Positions 1 through 9,677 of a stretch of DNA of 64,000 nt are shown here, piece after piece. How positions within the stretch are numbered: position 1 is the stretch's first letter; each line of letters starts with the position of its first letter. Under the pieces are notes generated by a model. That model made no database searches. It saw only the letters and a list, made by a program, of their open reading frames with translations, and was not told where the DNA came from. The stretch spans positions 124,001 through 188,000 of the forward strand of contig OY969575.1 in the NCBI GenBank assembly GCA_963701205.1. The letters run 5' to 3'. Both the position numbers and the translations under genes were made by a program. Source of the DNA: JALZKA01 sp963701205. GTDB taxonomy: Bacteria > Actinomycetota > Thermoleophilia > Solirubrobacterales > 70-9.

Positions 1-690
1 GGTACATCTCCAGCAGGGCATCGTGTTTGTACCGCGTTGCCCCGGGCATCCCTGGCCTCCTCATCCTCGAGGCCCATGCTGACGCTGACACGCAGTTTGT
101 CCATCCATCGGCCTGGATCCCCACGGATGGCGTCACGGGAGTCTTCTCGGAGCCCAATCCGATCCTCGAGAAATGCCGTAGAGCTTCAGCGACTTGGAGC
201 TGAAGAATGGAGTCGACGTCGTGAAACGCGATGCCACCAGAGAGATGCTCGTAGATCGTTGTGAGCATTGTCCGGAGCCTGCTGTCCATCAACGATTCCA
301 TCCTCTGAACGCTGGACTCCGGACAAACGATCAGGTGCAGCTTGTGCAGGCGATATCGAGGTGATCGAAAGAAGTCGTATCGACCTTAACGGCGCAGACA
401 GCGAAGCGGCGTCGCTGGACCGCCGGGGGAAACCGCCCTCGAAAATCGGGGTGGAGGCCTTGGCCAGAATGTGGTGATGGCCGACCTGGTGCGAGCGTGT
501 GAGCTGCGCGCCGACGACAGGTCGGGTGAGCTCGCGCGGTCTCGGATCGGTGCCAGACCTGCGACGTAATTGGACAGCAGGCCGCTAAATGTCGAGGTCG
601 AGTACTCCGACCATCAACAGCCCCGAACGAATCTGGTGCGGTGCAAACGGGACAACTCTCGAAGGGACGGGTGATGAAGTCCCGAGGATC
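1..690 (-). pseudogene. decayed gene below hsdM, CPxC-type protein
   Basis: No intact reading frame exists here, but two stretches on the minus strand read as protein. Around 690-630 the sequence encodes DFITRPFESCPVC followed by APDSFG, a zinc-ribbon-like N-terminus. Around 350-180 it encodes LHLIVCPESSVQRMESLMDS and then an acidic helical stretch containing YEHLSGGIAFHDVDSI. Further coding-like segments reach the window edge (GRWMDKLRVSVSMG) in a shifted frame. At least three frameshifts would be needed to join them. From memory this resembles a family of roughly 300-residue proteins with an N-terminal CPxCG motif found in defence loci; I cannot name it. Its position directly after hsdM suggests it belonged to the same island. 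Confidence 0.4.
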
Positions 691-2244
691 GAAACGAGAC
701 GCCCTCCTTCAGGAGGCACGTGACTCCGCTGTTGTATTCACCCGACTCGCCGTTCGACCCTCGAAGCTCCGCCGCAACCGCCTCGAATTGTTCTAGGGCG
801 GCGGCAAGATGTTCGACGATCTCATCAGCGATGACGTCCGGTGCCGGCAGGTCCGCCGCATCGGTCAGCGAGTCGTCCTTGATGTCTGCCCAGATGTCGA
901 GGTTGAAGCCGTCGCGCTTGGCGATCTCCTCATAGGTCCAGCGCTTGAACTGATCTGATTCCTTACGGGCGCTGACTGGTTCGCCAACGTTGTATGCCGA
1001 GACGAAGCCGTCAAGGTGTGAGCGCTTCATCGTCTTCGTCTTCAACGTGAAGTGTTGATTGGTGCGGAAGTCGTAAACCCAGACCTCCTTGGTGGCGGGC
1101 TCGCGTGAAGCCGCACGGCGCTCGAAGAAAATCACGTTTGCCTTGACGCCCTGGGCGTAGAAGATCCCAGTCGGCAGGCGCAGGATCGTGTGGACGTTGC
1201 AATCCTCGAGGAGGCGCTTGCGGATGGTCGCGCCAGCGCCGCCTTCGAAAAGGACGTTGTCGGGCAGGACGACAGCAGCCCGACCGCCAATCTTCAGCAT
1301 CGAGCGAATGTGCTGGAGGAAGTTCAGTTGCTTGTTGGAGGTCGTCGCCCAGAAGTCGGGGCGGGCCAAGTGTCTCGGCCTCCTTTCACCGTCTTGCCGT
1401 CGGCGCCGACGATCGTCACCGAGGACTGTTTGCCAAACGGCGGATTGGCCAGCACCAAGTCAATCTTCTCGGCTGGTTCCGAGAGCAGGCCGTCCTTGAC
1501 CTCAATCGGCGGAATGGCTAGGGGGTCGCTTGATCCGATCCCGTGTAGGAAGAGATTCATCGCACAGAGGCGAGCGGTGTTGTCGACGATCTCCGTTCCA
1601 CGGAAGGTCTGATCGCGCAGGAAGCGCTTCTCATCGCGGTCGAGCTCGTAGGTCTTCGATACGAACTCGTGGGCGGCAAGGAGGAAGCCGCCAGTGCCGC
1701 AAGCCGGATCGGCAACGGTCTCCCCCGGTTTCGGCTTGGCGCAATCGACCATTGCCTGGATCAGGACACGTGGTGTGAAGTACTGGCCGGCACCCGATTT
1801 GGTGTCTGCGGCGTTCTTCTCCAGGAGCCCCTCATAGGCGTCACCCTTAACGTCGGCGTCAACGCCCATCCAAGTCTCGCCGTCGATCAAGTCAGAGATC
1901 AGGCGCTTGAGCTTGGCTGGGTCCTGAATCCGGTTCTGAGCCTTGCGGAAGATCAGGCCAAGCAGCGCCGGCTCCTTGCCGAGCTCGGTCAGGATCACCG
2001 AGTAGTGCACCTCGAGTTCGACACCGTCCTTGGAGAGCAGGGACGGCCAGTCGTATTCGGCCGGGATTCGCGACTCCTCATTCCAGGGCGCCTCGGTGCG
2101 CTCGTGGGCCATCTTCAGGAACAGCAAGTAGGTCAGCTGCTCGACGTAGTCGCCGTAGGAGAGGCCGTCATCGCGCAGCAGGTTGCAGTAGTTCCAGAGC
2201 TTGTCGACCAGTTGTTTGGAATGTGGATCCATGCGCTTACTCAT
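614..2244 (-). pseudogene. hsdM: type I restriction enzyme M subunit, one frameshift
   Basis: N6-adenine DNA methyltransferase subunit of a type I restriction-modification complex. Positions 2244-1324 encode the HsdM helical N-terminus (QLVDKLWNYCNLLRDDG), the SAM-binding motif DPACGTGGF (residues 179-187) and the catalytic NPPF (267-270). The frame then breaks at about 1366-1376: GGRDT should continue into LARPDFW, but one base is missing, and the rest of the protein (LPDNVLFEGGAG, LRLPTGIFYAQGVKANVIFF) lies one frame over, down to 614. No nonsense codon is present. The last 40 or so residues of the second fragment look unlike HsdM, so the true end is probably near 740. It follows hsdS by 51 nt in the order R-S-M. 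Confidence 0.85.
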
Positions 2245-2295
2245 GCATTACCTCCCGGACGCTCTAATCGAGCGGTCTTGTCATCAGCCAGCAAG

Positions 2296-3459
2296 CTAGG
2301 CCGTCTCAGCCAGGTCACCTGCGGACTTGTTGGCCTGCGCCTTAGCGTCTTTCGCGGCCTTCTTTGCCGAGGCCTTCGTGGCTCGGGCCTTCGCCTGCGA
2401 TTCCTTTAGCTCCTGCTCGCGCGCCGCCTTTTCAAGCTTGATCCGCTCGAGCAGCGCTGACGCTGGCTCGTCGTTCGGATCCTGCGGAACCAGTTGACCG
2501 GTAAATGCTTGGTGAAGAATTGAGCGGCGGAGTTCCTCGGCCTTGGCCTCAGCCGAATTAGAGTCCCTGGCCGCCTCGGCTAGTAGTGCCTGGGTGCTCT
2601 CGATTTCCTCAACAACCCGAGCCTGCTCTTCGAGGGATGGACACGGAACTTTCAACTCGACCACATCGGACTTCCTCACCGATGGAACAGCAGTGGCATG
2701 GCTGAGTTGATCTAGGTCAACGGTGCGGCTAACGTAGAAAAGGTAGTCGGGGGTCACGCGAGAAGATCGGGGGACCCAGCCCATGCAGTTGTTGTCCATG
2801 AACATTTCGCGCTCTAGTACGACACGGCGGTTGAGCTTCACTGCCTCTCCAATTTTTGCCATCACAACAGTTCCGACGGGCAATGGTGACGCCTTTAGGC
2901 GGCTCTTGGCGTCATCACGCGAGACACAGTTTGGGGCGGAGTCGAGACCGAATTCTCCTGCCAGCCAAGCTTTCGAAATGTCACCTACCTTCCCGAAGGG
3001 GATGTCGCCGCTCGAGCGGCCCTGAAGGTGCTTTGGAAATCCGACGCCCGACCTAACTTCGCAGATGTCACCCAGCCTGGCGAACGGCGGCTCATTCGCC
3101 GACAACGAGTTTCTAATGGCGGCGCCGACTAACGCGGACGCCTTCAACCGAGCCGCGTGAACCTCAGTCGTTGCCTGGTCCACAGCTGCCATCGCCGACT
3201 CCACCGCCTCGACGATCCGGTCCTGCTCGGCGCGTGGTGGAAGCGCCATGGGCGCTCGGACAGCCGTCTCAGCTTTGACGCTTCGGCAGATGATTCTGAT
3301 CGTCGACCGCGTGAACAGACTCCATCCAGGGCGTATACCATCCGCGGCATGTGGGACGAAGCGCGCATCGATCGCGCATCGAAATCGGATCAGCTGGACG
3401 CGAACCCGTTGTGCAAGGCCTCTGAACCGATCAGGGCCTGGCGCCGCTCCACACCGCAC
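2296..3459 (-). pseudogene. hsdS: type I restriction enzyme S subunit, truncated
   Basis: Specificity subunit, which normally carries two DNA-target-recognition domains (TRDs), each followed by a long helix. Visible parts: the tail of TRD1 with the junction motif LPPRAEQDRIVEAVESAM (about residue 74 on), a complete TRD2 (LGDICEVRSGVGFPK through LSHATAVPSVRKSDV), a second helix starting PSLEEQARVVEEIES, and a C-terminal conserved segment ending in a long Lys/Ala-rich tail. Most of TRD1 is missing: about 70 residues precede the first helix where about 180 are expected, and the first 40 resemble nothing in HsdS. The product would recognise only half of a bipartite target. The start codon shown is therefore arbitrary. 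Confidence 0.75.
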
Positions 3460-3674
3460 AGCGATCAGGCATCGCCACCCTCACACAGCAACTAAGTCGC
3501 CGATACCGAAGCCGATCAGCGCAGATACGTCACGTGTCCTCGATCCGCATCTCCTTGATGTCGGTCAATGCGAAACGTCGCCGATTGAACGTTGATATTG
3601 CGCAGGTATGGGCGTGGCGCGTCCCTTGTTCGTGCTCTTGTCGAGCATGCCGTTGCGAGTCCGCCTCGACAGTT

Positions 3675-6505
3675 TCATCTCGGGCCCAGTGCACCGCTAC
3701 AGTCATCCGCCGCCAGCTCCCGATTCAGATCTTCAATCAGCTGCGGCAATTCGTTGCCGAAGGTACGGTGCGCACCGGCCAGGCCGCCTTCTTGGGCGAA
3801 CGGCTGGAGGTCGAAGTCGTCAGGCGCCTCGAGGGTCATCGAGTTGGCAATGTGCTCGGCCATCCATCGCAACCAGTCGTTCTGTTCTGGCGTGAACTGA
3901 CGGCCCTGCGTCTCCTGCTCGGTCATCCAAAGATCGAAGCGCAGCATGACCACGTCGCGCCGCGGCAAGCAGCTCATCGTCTTGGGAGAGCGCGAAGCGG
4001 ATCAGCTGCACCAAATCAGTGACGGAGCGTCGCATGCCCTTGCCTTTGACCTTCTCAGGGTCGATCGCCTCATAGGCGGCCCAGAGCTTGTCGGGCGTCA
4101 GGTCGAGCGGCGGCTTGGCGATCGCCTCGGCCAGGGCCTTGACATCGGAGAAGCCGGGGCGCAGGCGATACGGGCGCTGGTAGTAGGCCTTGAGCGCCAG
4201 ATACTCGTCGTGGTGTTCCTTGATGAAGTCTTCAAACGTCTTGACCGCGTCCTTTGCTTGATCGGTATCTACCCAGCCGGCGAAGGTCAGCGAATCCGCG
4301 GTAGCGAGGTCGATCATCTGCGTCGCGCTCCTGGCGAATCGTCTCGATCGCCTCGCGGACGCTGGCCTTCATTAGCGGCCGTACAGCGCCGGCGATCACT
4401 TCACCCTTGGCCGCCTCGAGATCGGCTTCCTTCGGTTCGTACTCATCGCGCTTCTCTTCGGGCACGCCGGCCGTCTCCGCCGCCTTGACATTCCAGGCAT
4501 CTGGGTCGGCTGCCGTGATCAGATCCCTGGCCAGGTCGTCCATCCCGACCCCGGTCGTGGTCGTGAAGTCGTCTTGCTCCTGATGGGTCAAGCCCTTGGC
4601 CAGCCGCGCCAGCCGCACTCCGATGCTGCTGACGGTTTCCTGGTCCTTGATTCCCATCGCCACGTCTTGCATCAGGCGAGCTAGTGGAACCGTCGGCTTT
4701 CGCTCCAGGGCCCGCGTGTCGACCCAGGCCTTCTCCTCGTCGGTCAGGCCGACGCAATCGACGATCACGAAGCGTTCCTTCGACGTTGCACCCTCGGTAA
4801 CCGCCTGCAGGTCATTCGGATCGATGACGCGGACGCCGCGGCCCTTCATCTGCTCAAAGAGAGTTCGGCTGCCGACCATTCGCATGAAGACAAGACACTC
4901 CAGCGGGCGGATGTCGGTGCCGGTGGCGATCTGATCGACTGAGACGGCGATTCGGAACTTGGGATCGGTCCGGAAGTCTTGGATGTGGGCCTGCGAGTCG
5001 CCCTCGGTCTTGTAGGTGATCTTGCGGGCAAAGTCGGAACCGCGCCCGAACTCCTGGCGGATGATCTCGAGAACGTCCTCGGCATGAGAATCGGTCTTGC
5101 AAAAGAAGATCGTCTTTGGCACCTCGGGGCGGCCCGGGAAGATCTCAGTGCAGATCTTGTCCTTGAAGGTCTTGATCACCGTGCGGATCTGCGACGGGTT
5201 GACTACTGCTCGGTCAAGCTTTGCCTTGTCATAGGTGACTTCATCTTCGAGCTGGTGGCGGCGCTTTCGCCGCGTGTCGATCGAGCGAACGTCAACCCAG
5301 TCGCCACGATCGATCGTCGCGCCGGAGTCCGAGACCTCGGTGCGGATCCGATAGGTCGTATATGGGCACATTGACGCCGTCGGCCACCGCTTCCTGGTGC
5401 TTGTACTCGGTGACGACGTTCTCGTCGAAGTAGAGGATCGTCGTCCGCTCGGCTGTTGCCGTCAGGCCGATCTTGAACATGTCGAAGTAGTCGAGAACCG
5501 AGCCCCACTTGCCGTAGATCGAGCGATGGCACTCGTCAACGAAGCAGACATCGAAGGTCTCGATCGGCGCCTCGAGGGCGTAGGCAACATCGGGAAGCTT
5601 GGCCGAAGGTTCGAGCTCGAACGTCGATTGCTCTTCAAGTTCAGGATCCATCTGTGCCTCGCCGCGCAGGATTGAGTAAAGGCGCTGAATCGTCGTGATT
5701 ACGACCTTGGCGGCCGGGTCGATCGTGTTCGAGTTGAGAACCTGGACGTTGTAGAGCTCGGTGAACTTGCGCCCGTCATCAGGAGTCACGAAGTTGGCGA
5801 ACTCGCCGTAGGCCTGTTTACCGAGGTTGATTCGATCGACGAGGAAGAGGATCCGGCCGGCATTGGCGTGGCGAATCAGGCGGTAGGACTCAGCAATCGC
5901 CACGTAGGTCTTGCCCGACCCCATCGTCATATCGATCAGTGACTTGGGGCGCGAGTCACGCAACGACTTCTCAAGCCCGTTCAGCGCCTTGACTTGCGCC
6001 TTTCGCAGGCCGGCCGTTCCAAGCTCGGGCATCGAGCGAATTCGGTGACGAAATGATTCCGGCTCCTGCACCCACTCCAGGAGGGTCTCTGGAAGGTGGA
6101 AATGAAGACGTCGCGGGGACGAGCGATTGGATCAAGCCAACTGGTGAACTTCGTCTCGACGCCGGTCGTCTGATAGGCGAACGGCAGCGGCTTCTCTCCC
6201 CAATATGGAACCGGACGGGTCTTGACTAGCTCTTCAAATCCTTTGACGTAGCGCTGGCTCTGGGCCTCGACTCCGAGCAGAGTCGTGCCTGCTTTCTTGG
6301 CCTCAACCGTCCCGATCGCCTTCTCGTTGGCAAACAGCAGGTAATCGACAGGGCCAGTCTTGGTCGGAAACTCGCGCACGGCCACTCCGATACCTGCGGT
6401 TAGGTCCATCGCCTTGTAGTCCTGAACGACCCAGCCGGCCGACTCCAGCATCTCGTCGATCGTGACCCGGGCCTCTTGCTCCGGCTTTGCCTGCAGTTCA
6501 GCCAT
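3675..6505 (-). pseudogene. hsdR: type I restriction enzyme R subunit, four frameshifts
   Basis: ATP-dependent translocase and nuclease subunit of the type I system. It reads as one protein only if four frame changes are allowed: about 6070, 5370, 4317 and 3977. In order: an N-terminal nuclease domain (MAELQAKPEQEAR start; VDYLLFANE then GTVEAKK, a PD-(D/E)xK core); a helicase domain with Walker A MTMGSGKTYVA, the DEAH-type box FVDECHRSIYG and LTATAERTT; helicase domain 2 (FCKTDSHAEDVLEII, VDQIATGTDIRP, MKGRGVRVID); and a C-terminal helical region ending EDLNRELAADD. Each piece joins cleanly to the next with no missing residues and no stop codons inside pieces, which fits sequencing indels as well as decay. 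Confidence 0.85.
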
Positions 6506-6633
6506 GGATGCGATCCTAGATGTCAGGATCAGTCCACGAGCAGCGTTTCCACTGTTCGTCGGCGAATCGCCAGACGATCAGCTATCGGTCGGGAGCTCAG
6601 CGGGCGGTCGAATGGGTCGACCCAGATCCTGGT

Positions 6634-6675
6634 GGACCCGCAACTCTTTGGTCGTATCCCGCCCATTGCTTCTAC
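6634..6675 (-). repeat. 3' remnant of an XRE regulator gene
   Basis: A 42-nt stretch matches the 3' coding end of the XRE-family gene at 14586-14903 (its positions 14614-14655) at 38 of 42 bases. On the minus strand both encode KQWA-x-YDQRVAGP. Here only about 14 codons survive and a TAG precedes them, so it is a remnant of a paralogous gene just upstream of hsdR. Nothing else nearby aligns. Confidence 0.6.
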
Positions 6676-6768
6676 TTGTTTCAAAGAGAAGCTAGTCGCC
6701 GATCCCTGACATGCGTCGGCCGAACCTGGGCTACACTCTAAAAAAACCGGGACCCTGCCTAGCGAACC

Positions 6769-6966
6769 GTGGACATCAATCTCCGCATACCAAAGTGGTT
6801 GCTCATCTCGCTTTGCACTCTGTTGGCTTTGGCAGTCATCACGGTGATCGTTTCGTCTTTCGCCAGCGACGGGCGCGTCGGACAGCTGACACAGCACAGT
6901 CGCGGGCCCAAGGATCGAGACAAGCGCCCAGGACATCGAGCTCCTCGTCAGGAATGGGGTGAGTTG
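6769..6966 (+). CDS. small signal-anchor membrane protein, frameshifted
   Basis: The ATG at 6769 opens MDINLRIPKWLLISLCTLLA, running into a convincing single membrane segment (ALAVITVIVSSFA) and then SDGRVGQLTQ. After about 6895 the original frame becomes basic and unstructured, whereas another frame reads IETSAQDIELLVRNGVS and stops at 6966. I infer a one-base indel near 6895-6915 and a protein of about 65 residues with a short cytoplasmic N-terminus and an extracellular helical tail. No family is recognised. It starts 264 nt upstream of, and divergent from, hsdR. Confidence 0.35.
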
Positions 6967-6994
6967 AACTCGTCCCGTTGGGCGCCGTTTCACG

Positions 6995-7186
6995 ATGTGT
7001 TTTCTTGCGTCGCTCGGGGGTGGCTTCGAAGTTGATGCCCTTTCAGTCGGGATGTCCGGGATGCCGATGTATACCTGCGACGTGCGGATCGGCAGGCCGG
7101 TCGACTACGTCTCGCCGGGGTACCCCATGTGCTTTGCTGTCTCTGATGATGGCGCCGTTGAGCGACTTCGGCAGAAACCCTGCTGA
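6995..7186 (+). CDS. small exported-type protein, 5' end unclear
   Basis: Encodes about 63 residues containing FEVDALSVGMSGMPMYTCDV and ending DYVSPGYPMCFAVSDDGAVE-RLRQKPC. The tail has the look of small Cys-containing secreted proteins common in this lineage (two Cys about 20 apart plus a C-terminal Cys). There is no proper signal peptide in this frame, so the 5' end is probably in another frame. Function is unknown. Confidence 0.3.
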   Translation: MCFLASLGGGFEVDALSVGMSGMPMYTCDVRIGRPVDYVSPGYPMCFAVSDDGAVERLRQKPC

Positions 7187-7238
7187 GCGCTGCACCCTCG
7201 TTGAGGGCGCGCGTTCCACATGACCATTCGAGTGCCGT

Positions 7239-7391
7239 CATGGGTACTCTATCGCCCTGTGCGGGGCCTTCGTGCTTGTTCTTGGCGCAGTCGCCGTCAA
7301 CGCAGTTTTGGACAAGAGCGTCGAGAAGCGAATCGCAGAGCTTGAAGCCGACCGTTCTCAGACGAAACAGACGACCAAGAGATCGAGGTAG
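7239..7391 (+). CDS. small membrane protein with coiled-coil tail, frameshifted at start
   Basis: Reading from 7248 in frame gives YSIALCGAFVLVLGAVAVNA (one membrane segment) followed by VLDKSVEKRIAELEADRSQT, a short coiled coil, and a stop at 7391. The only nearby ATG (7239) is one base out of frame, so a single missing base after ATGGG would restore a 50-residue protein. No family is recognised; the architecture resembles small divisome or envelope accessory proteins, but that is only shape. Confidence 0.3.
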   Translation, partial: HGYSIALCGAFVLVLGAVAVNAVLDKSVEKRIAELEADRSQTKQTTKRSR

Positions 7392-7499
7392 AAGGTTTGA
7401 AGAGAAAGGTCGGGGCTGAAGGAGCCGTACCTTTGCGACGTAGTTATCCAGTTCGCGTTCGATAAAAGAACTGTCAACCAAGACAAACGAGGGTGCTAC

Positions 7500-7850
7500 T
7501 CAATTACAGGTGAGGCTGTGAAGGAAGCCTCGTTGAGTCCTGTGCGGCGGCGGATTTACCACCTGACCTGTAACCGCGAAGGTCTTATCGGGCTTCGGGC
7601 GTTGCCGTTCGTCACGGCCGGAAACAGACCAAATCCGTCCTCGTTCGGGATATGTGAGCGTCACCGCCTCCACAGCCTCGGCCACTCCGCGGGCGACCTC
7701 CTCCTGGGCGGCATTGCAGAGACGTGGGCACAGCCTCGTCGCTGACGCTAACCGACGGGAAGCCATCCTGCTCGGCCCCCAACGGCGAGAATTTGAGGCC
7801 AGATCTGCCGCAGCCGTCAAGAGCAACCGTGACGCGACGACGCTGTCTAG
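7500..7850 (-). other. possible broken coding region
   Basis: Minus-strand frames look coding in two overlapping pieces: VTVALDGCGRSGLKFSPLGA and, in the next frame, EEVARGVAEAVEAVTLTYPE continuing to DKTFAVTGQV. Joined by one frameshift near 7710 they would give a protein of about 100 residues. There is no recognisable family, start or ribosome site, so I do not call a gene. Confidence 0.2.
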
Positions 7851-8416
7851 CGCGAGGGAATCGGCTTCCTAGGTCTCTCGAGTTGCTGGTCTGGAAGCTC
7901 CCGAACGTTGGAGTGCGTCTTTCCGAGGGTCGCGGTTATCCGCTGTACGGTGGCCGATCGAATGGGCGAAATGCGGGGGAGTGACCACTCCCAGCGCACA
8001 AACCCGATGTAGCTCCCCTTCTTTCCCGTCAAGACTCGCCGACAGCTTCGTACACATCTTGTAGTCTCAGTTCTCGCCCCGCCGTCGGGGCGGTGACTTG
8101 GACGAGCACTCCACCTCGTGCGGACCGCCGACATTCTGGAGCTCGAGTCGGGAGGACCGGTGCGCTGGCCCGGAGGTCTTGGAATTCTAGTCCATTTCTC
8201 AACCCTTGTAAGCCACTCAGGCGGCAGGGGTTTGGCCGGTCCCCCGCAATGCGGGCAATGCCACTTGCCTGCTTTTGCGCCGAACACCGACGCGCCTCCG
8301 GTCACGGGGGCCGTAAGGGCCGCCGCCGCGTTGCGCAGCCGATGCGTCGATTTCTGACCGGCTACAGGACGCTGGCACGAATCGCAATACATGTTGCCCT
8401 GGAACTTGACGCCCAT
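7847..8416 (-). CDS. zinc-ribbon protein
   Basis: Starts at the ATG ending at 8416. The N-terminal 65 residues are convincing: MGVKFQGNMYCDSCQRPV, a glycine- and alanine-rich hydrophobic stretch (AAAALTAPVTGGASVFGAKA) and WHCPHCGGPAKPLPPEWLTR. Two CxxC pairs about 40 residues apart form one zinc ribbon with an inserted, possibly membrane-associated segment. After about residue 75 the composition becomes Arg/Pro/Ser-rich and non-protein-like, so the real gene probably ends near 8190 and the rest reflects a lost stop. It is one of three zinc-ribbon genes in a row on this strand. Confidence 0.45.
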   Translation of the reverse strand: MGVKFQGNMYCDSCQRPVAGQKSTHRLRNAAAALTAPVTGGASVFGAKAGKWHCPHCGGPAKPLPPEWLTRVEKWTRIPRPPGQRTGPPDSSSRMSAVRTRWSARPSHRPDGGARTETTRCVRSCRRVLTGKKGSYIGFVRWEWSLPRISPIRSATVQRITATLGKTHSNVRELPDQQLERPRKPIPSR

Positions 8417-8425
8417 CCGTCGAGG

Positions 8426-8791
8426 CTATCCGCGCGCGGTTCGCCACGCAAGCCGTAGCTTGGGTTGGCCTCCGCCGGACGCGGCACGGTAGCCATACGC
8501 TCGCCCTCTCGATTGGCCAGGCGGTGATCGCGCTTTCTGGCAGTGCCGGGCAGGTGCGCCACAGCCGCCGCAGAAGTGATCTTCTGAGCCAATCGCCCTA
8601 CCGCACTGGCCGCAGTAGCTGCCTGCCTTTGGTGTTGCCTTCGATGCCTGCGACGACTTGGCGACGACTTTTCCCAGACGAGTCAGAGCGATATTGCCGC
8701 AGGTTGGGCATCGGGGTGCTCGTCCGATGGACTTCGACGCCGGCACGTCCCGCTGGCACGTCGTGCAGTAAGCCTTCATCGTCCTGGCCAT
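8426..8791 (-). CDS. double zinc-ribbon protein
   Basis: I choose the ATG ending at 8791 (MARTMKAYCTTCQRDVPAS) because upstream codons in the same frame lack protein character. Two zinc ribbons follow: YCTTCQRD with PRCPTCGNIALTRLG, and YCGQCGRAIGSEDHFCGGCG (about residues 8-40 and 62-85), linked by a Lys/Ser/Ala-rich hinge. Such small double ribbons often bind nucleic acid or another protein; no enzymatic domain is visible. The last 35 residues are Arg-rich and may be out of frame. Confidence 0.5.
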   Translation of the reverse strand: MARTMKAYCTTCQRDVPASKSIGRAPRCPTCGNIALTRLGKVVAKSSQASKATPKAGSYCGQCGRAIGSEDHFCGGCGAPARHCQKARSPPGQSRGRAYGYRAASGGGQPKLRLAWRTARG

Positions 8792-9040
8792 CCGAGCCTC
8801 CCTCGTTTCTCCGCGGTATCCGAACCTCCCGCACTCTAGGCGTCCCGGCCCGAAACTTCTCGCTAATGCTGGTAAGCGCGACAGCCACCGACCTCGCGGC
8901 CCAGCTGACCCGTTCGTCGGCAATACATTGCTCGTAGAGGCTGGGGTGAGATTCCGTTTCGTAATGGTGCTGCCCTTACCGCCGTCGCTCACGGCCTTGC
9001 CGACGTTGCTGTTCGCCATCGGTGCCGCAGCCTGCCACCC

Positions 9041-9247
9041 TCACGCTCCTCCGAATCCGAGCGCGATCACGGCCATGGCTAGCCCAACGTATAGGCCGGT
9101 CATTGCGCCGCCCTTTGGGAAGAGGCCCCCTTTCATCCGCCGGGTCCACTCCGATGACTGTGGGTAACTTGTGGCCACAGTCTGCCGGGTCCACCGCGAA
9201 CGTTGTTTTCCGCAGTCCGCGCATAAGACGGTTACATCCTGATGAAT
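9041..9247 (-). CDS. zinc-ribbon plus membrane-segment protein, start damaged
   Basis: This frame reads VTVLCADCGKQRSRWTRQTV, a linker, then GGLFPKGGAMTGLYVGLAMA-VIALGFGGA and stop at 9041: one half ribbon (CADCG) followed by one membrane helix. A strong Shine-Dalgarno AGGAGG lies at 9248-9253, but the ATG placed properly behind it (9237) reads into TAA; one inserted base would fuse that ATG to this frame. So the gene probably starts at 9237 and carries an indel. It is the third small zinc-ribbon gene of this cluster. Confidence 0.4.
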   Translation of the reverse strand: MHQDVTVLCADCGKQRSRWTRQTVATSYPQSSEWTRRMKGGLFPKGGAMTGLYVGLAMAVIALGFGGA

Positions 9248-9677
9248 GCCTCCTAGTCTGGGCTTGATCTATCCGTTGTTCCGTGGTGCTTCCACATTTG
9301 CTGCACGGCTTCATGGATGTTTGGACGGAGCCTGCTCCGAGGTCCTTTCGGCGCCAACCTGTCTGGTCCCCATGTCCAGGCGCAGGCTACCGCGCGGTTG
9401 AGCGCTTTTTTCACAACCTGGCAGAGGGTGCGACTCACCGTTCGCTGACCGTCTGACGCCGACCACGAATGAGTCAAATGCGGTCAAGCCCGTCACGTCA
9501 CGAAGGCAGCCCATCGCAAGGGCCTCGGTATTGCTCCTTCCCCTTCACGGGATTCGCACCTACAACTGGAGGGTTGGAAGGTGACGGGTGATCCAGGCCA
9601 CGCGCGACCGCTACACCGCCAAGCGCACGGCAAGCGCGTCCGCTGGCGCTTTTAGATGAACCCAGGGAGCGCTCTAT
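9248..9677. other. no gene recognised
   Basis: Open frames exist on the minus strand (9253-9514) but neither has a recognisable family, a start context or protein-like composition. I see no RNA gene here; the fragment around 9545-9575 resembles a T-arm but has no matching acceptor or anticodon arm. Confidence 0.5.

Noticed and set aside
9541..9600. T-arm-like sequence suggesting a tRNA
   Set aside because: No acceptor stem, D-arm or anticodon stem can be formed around it.
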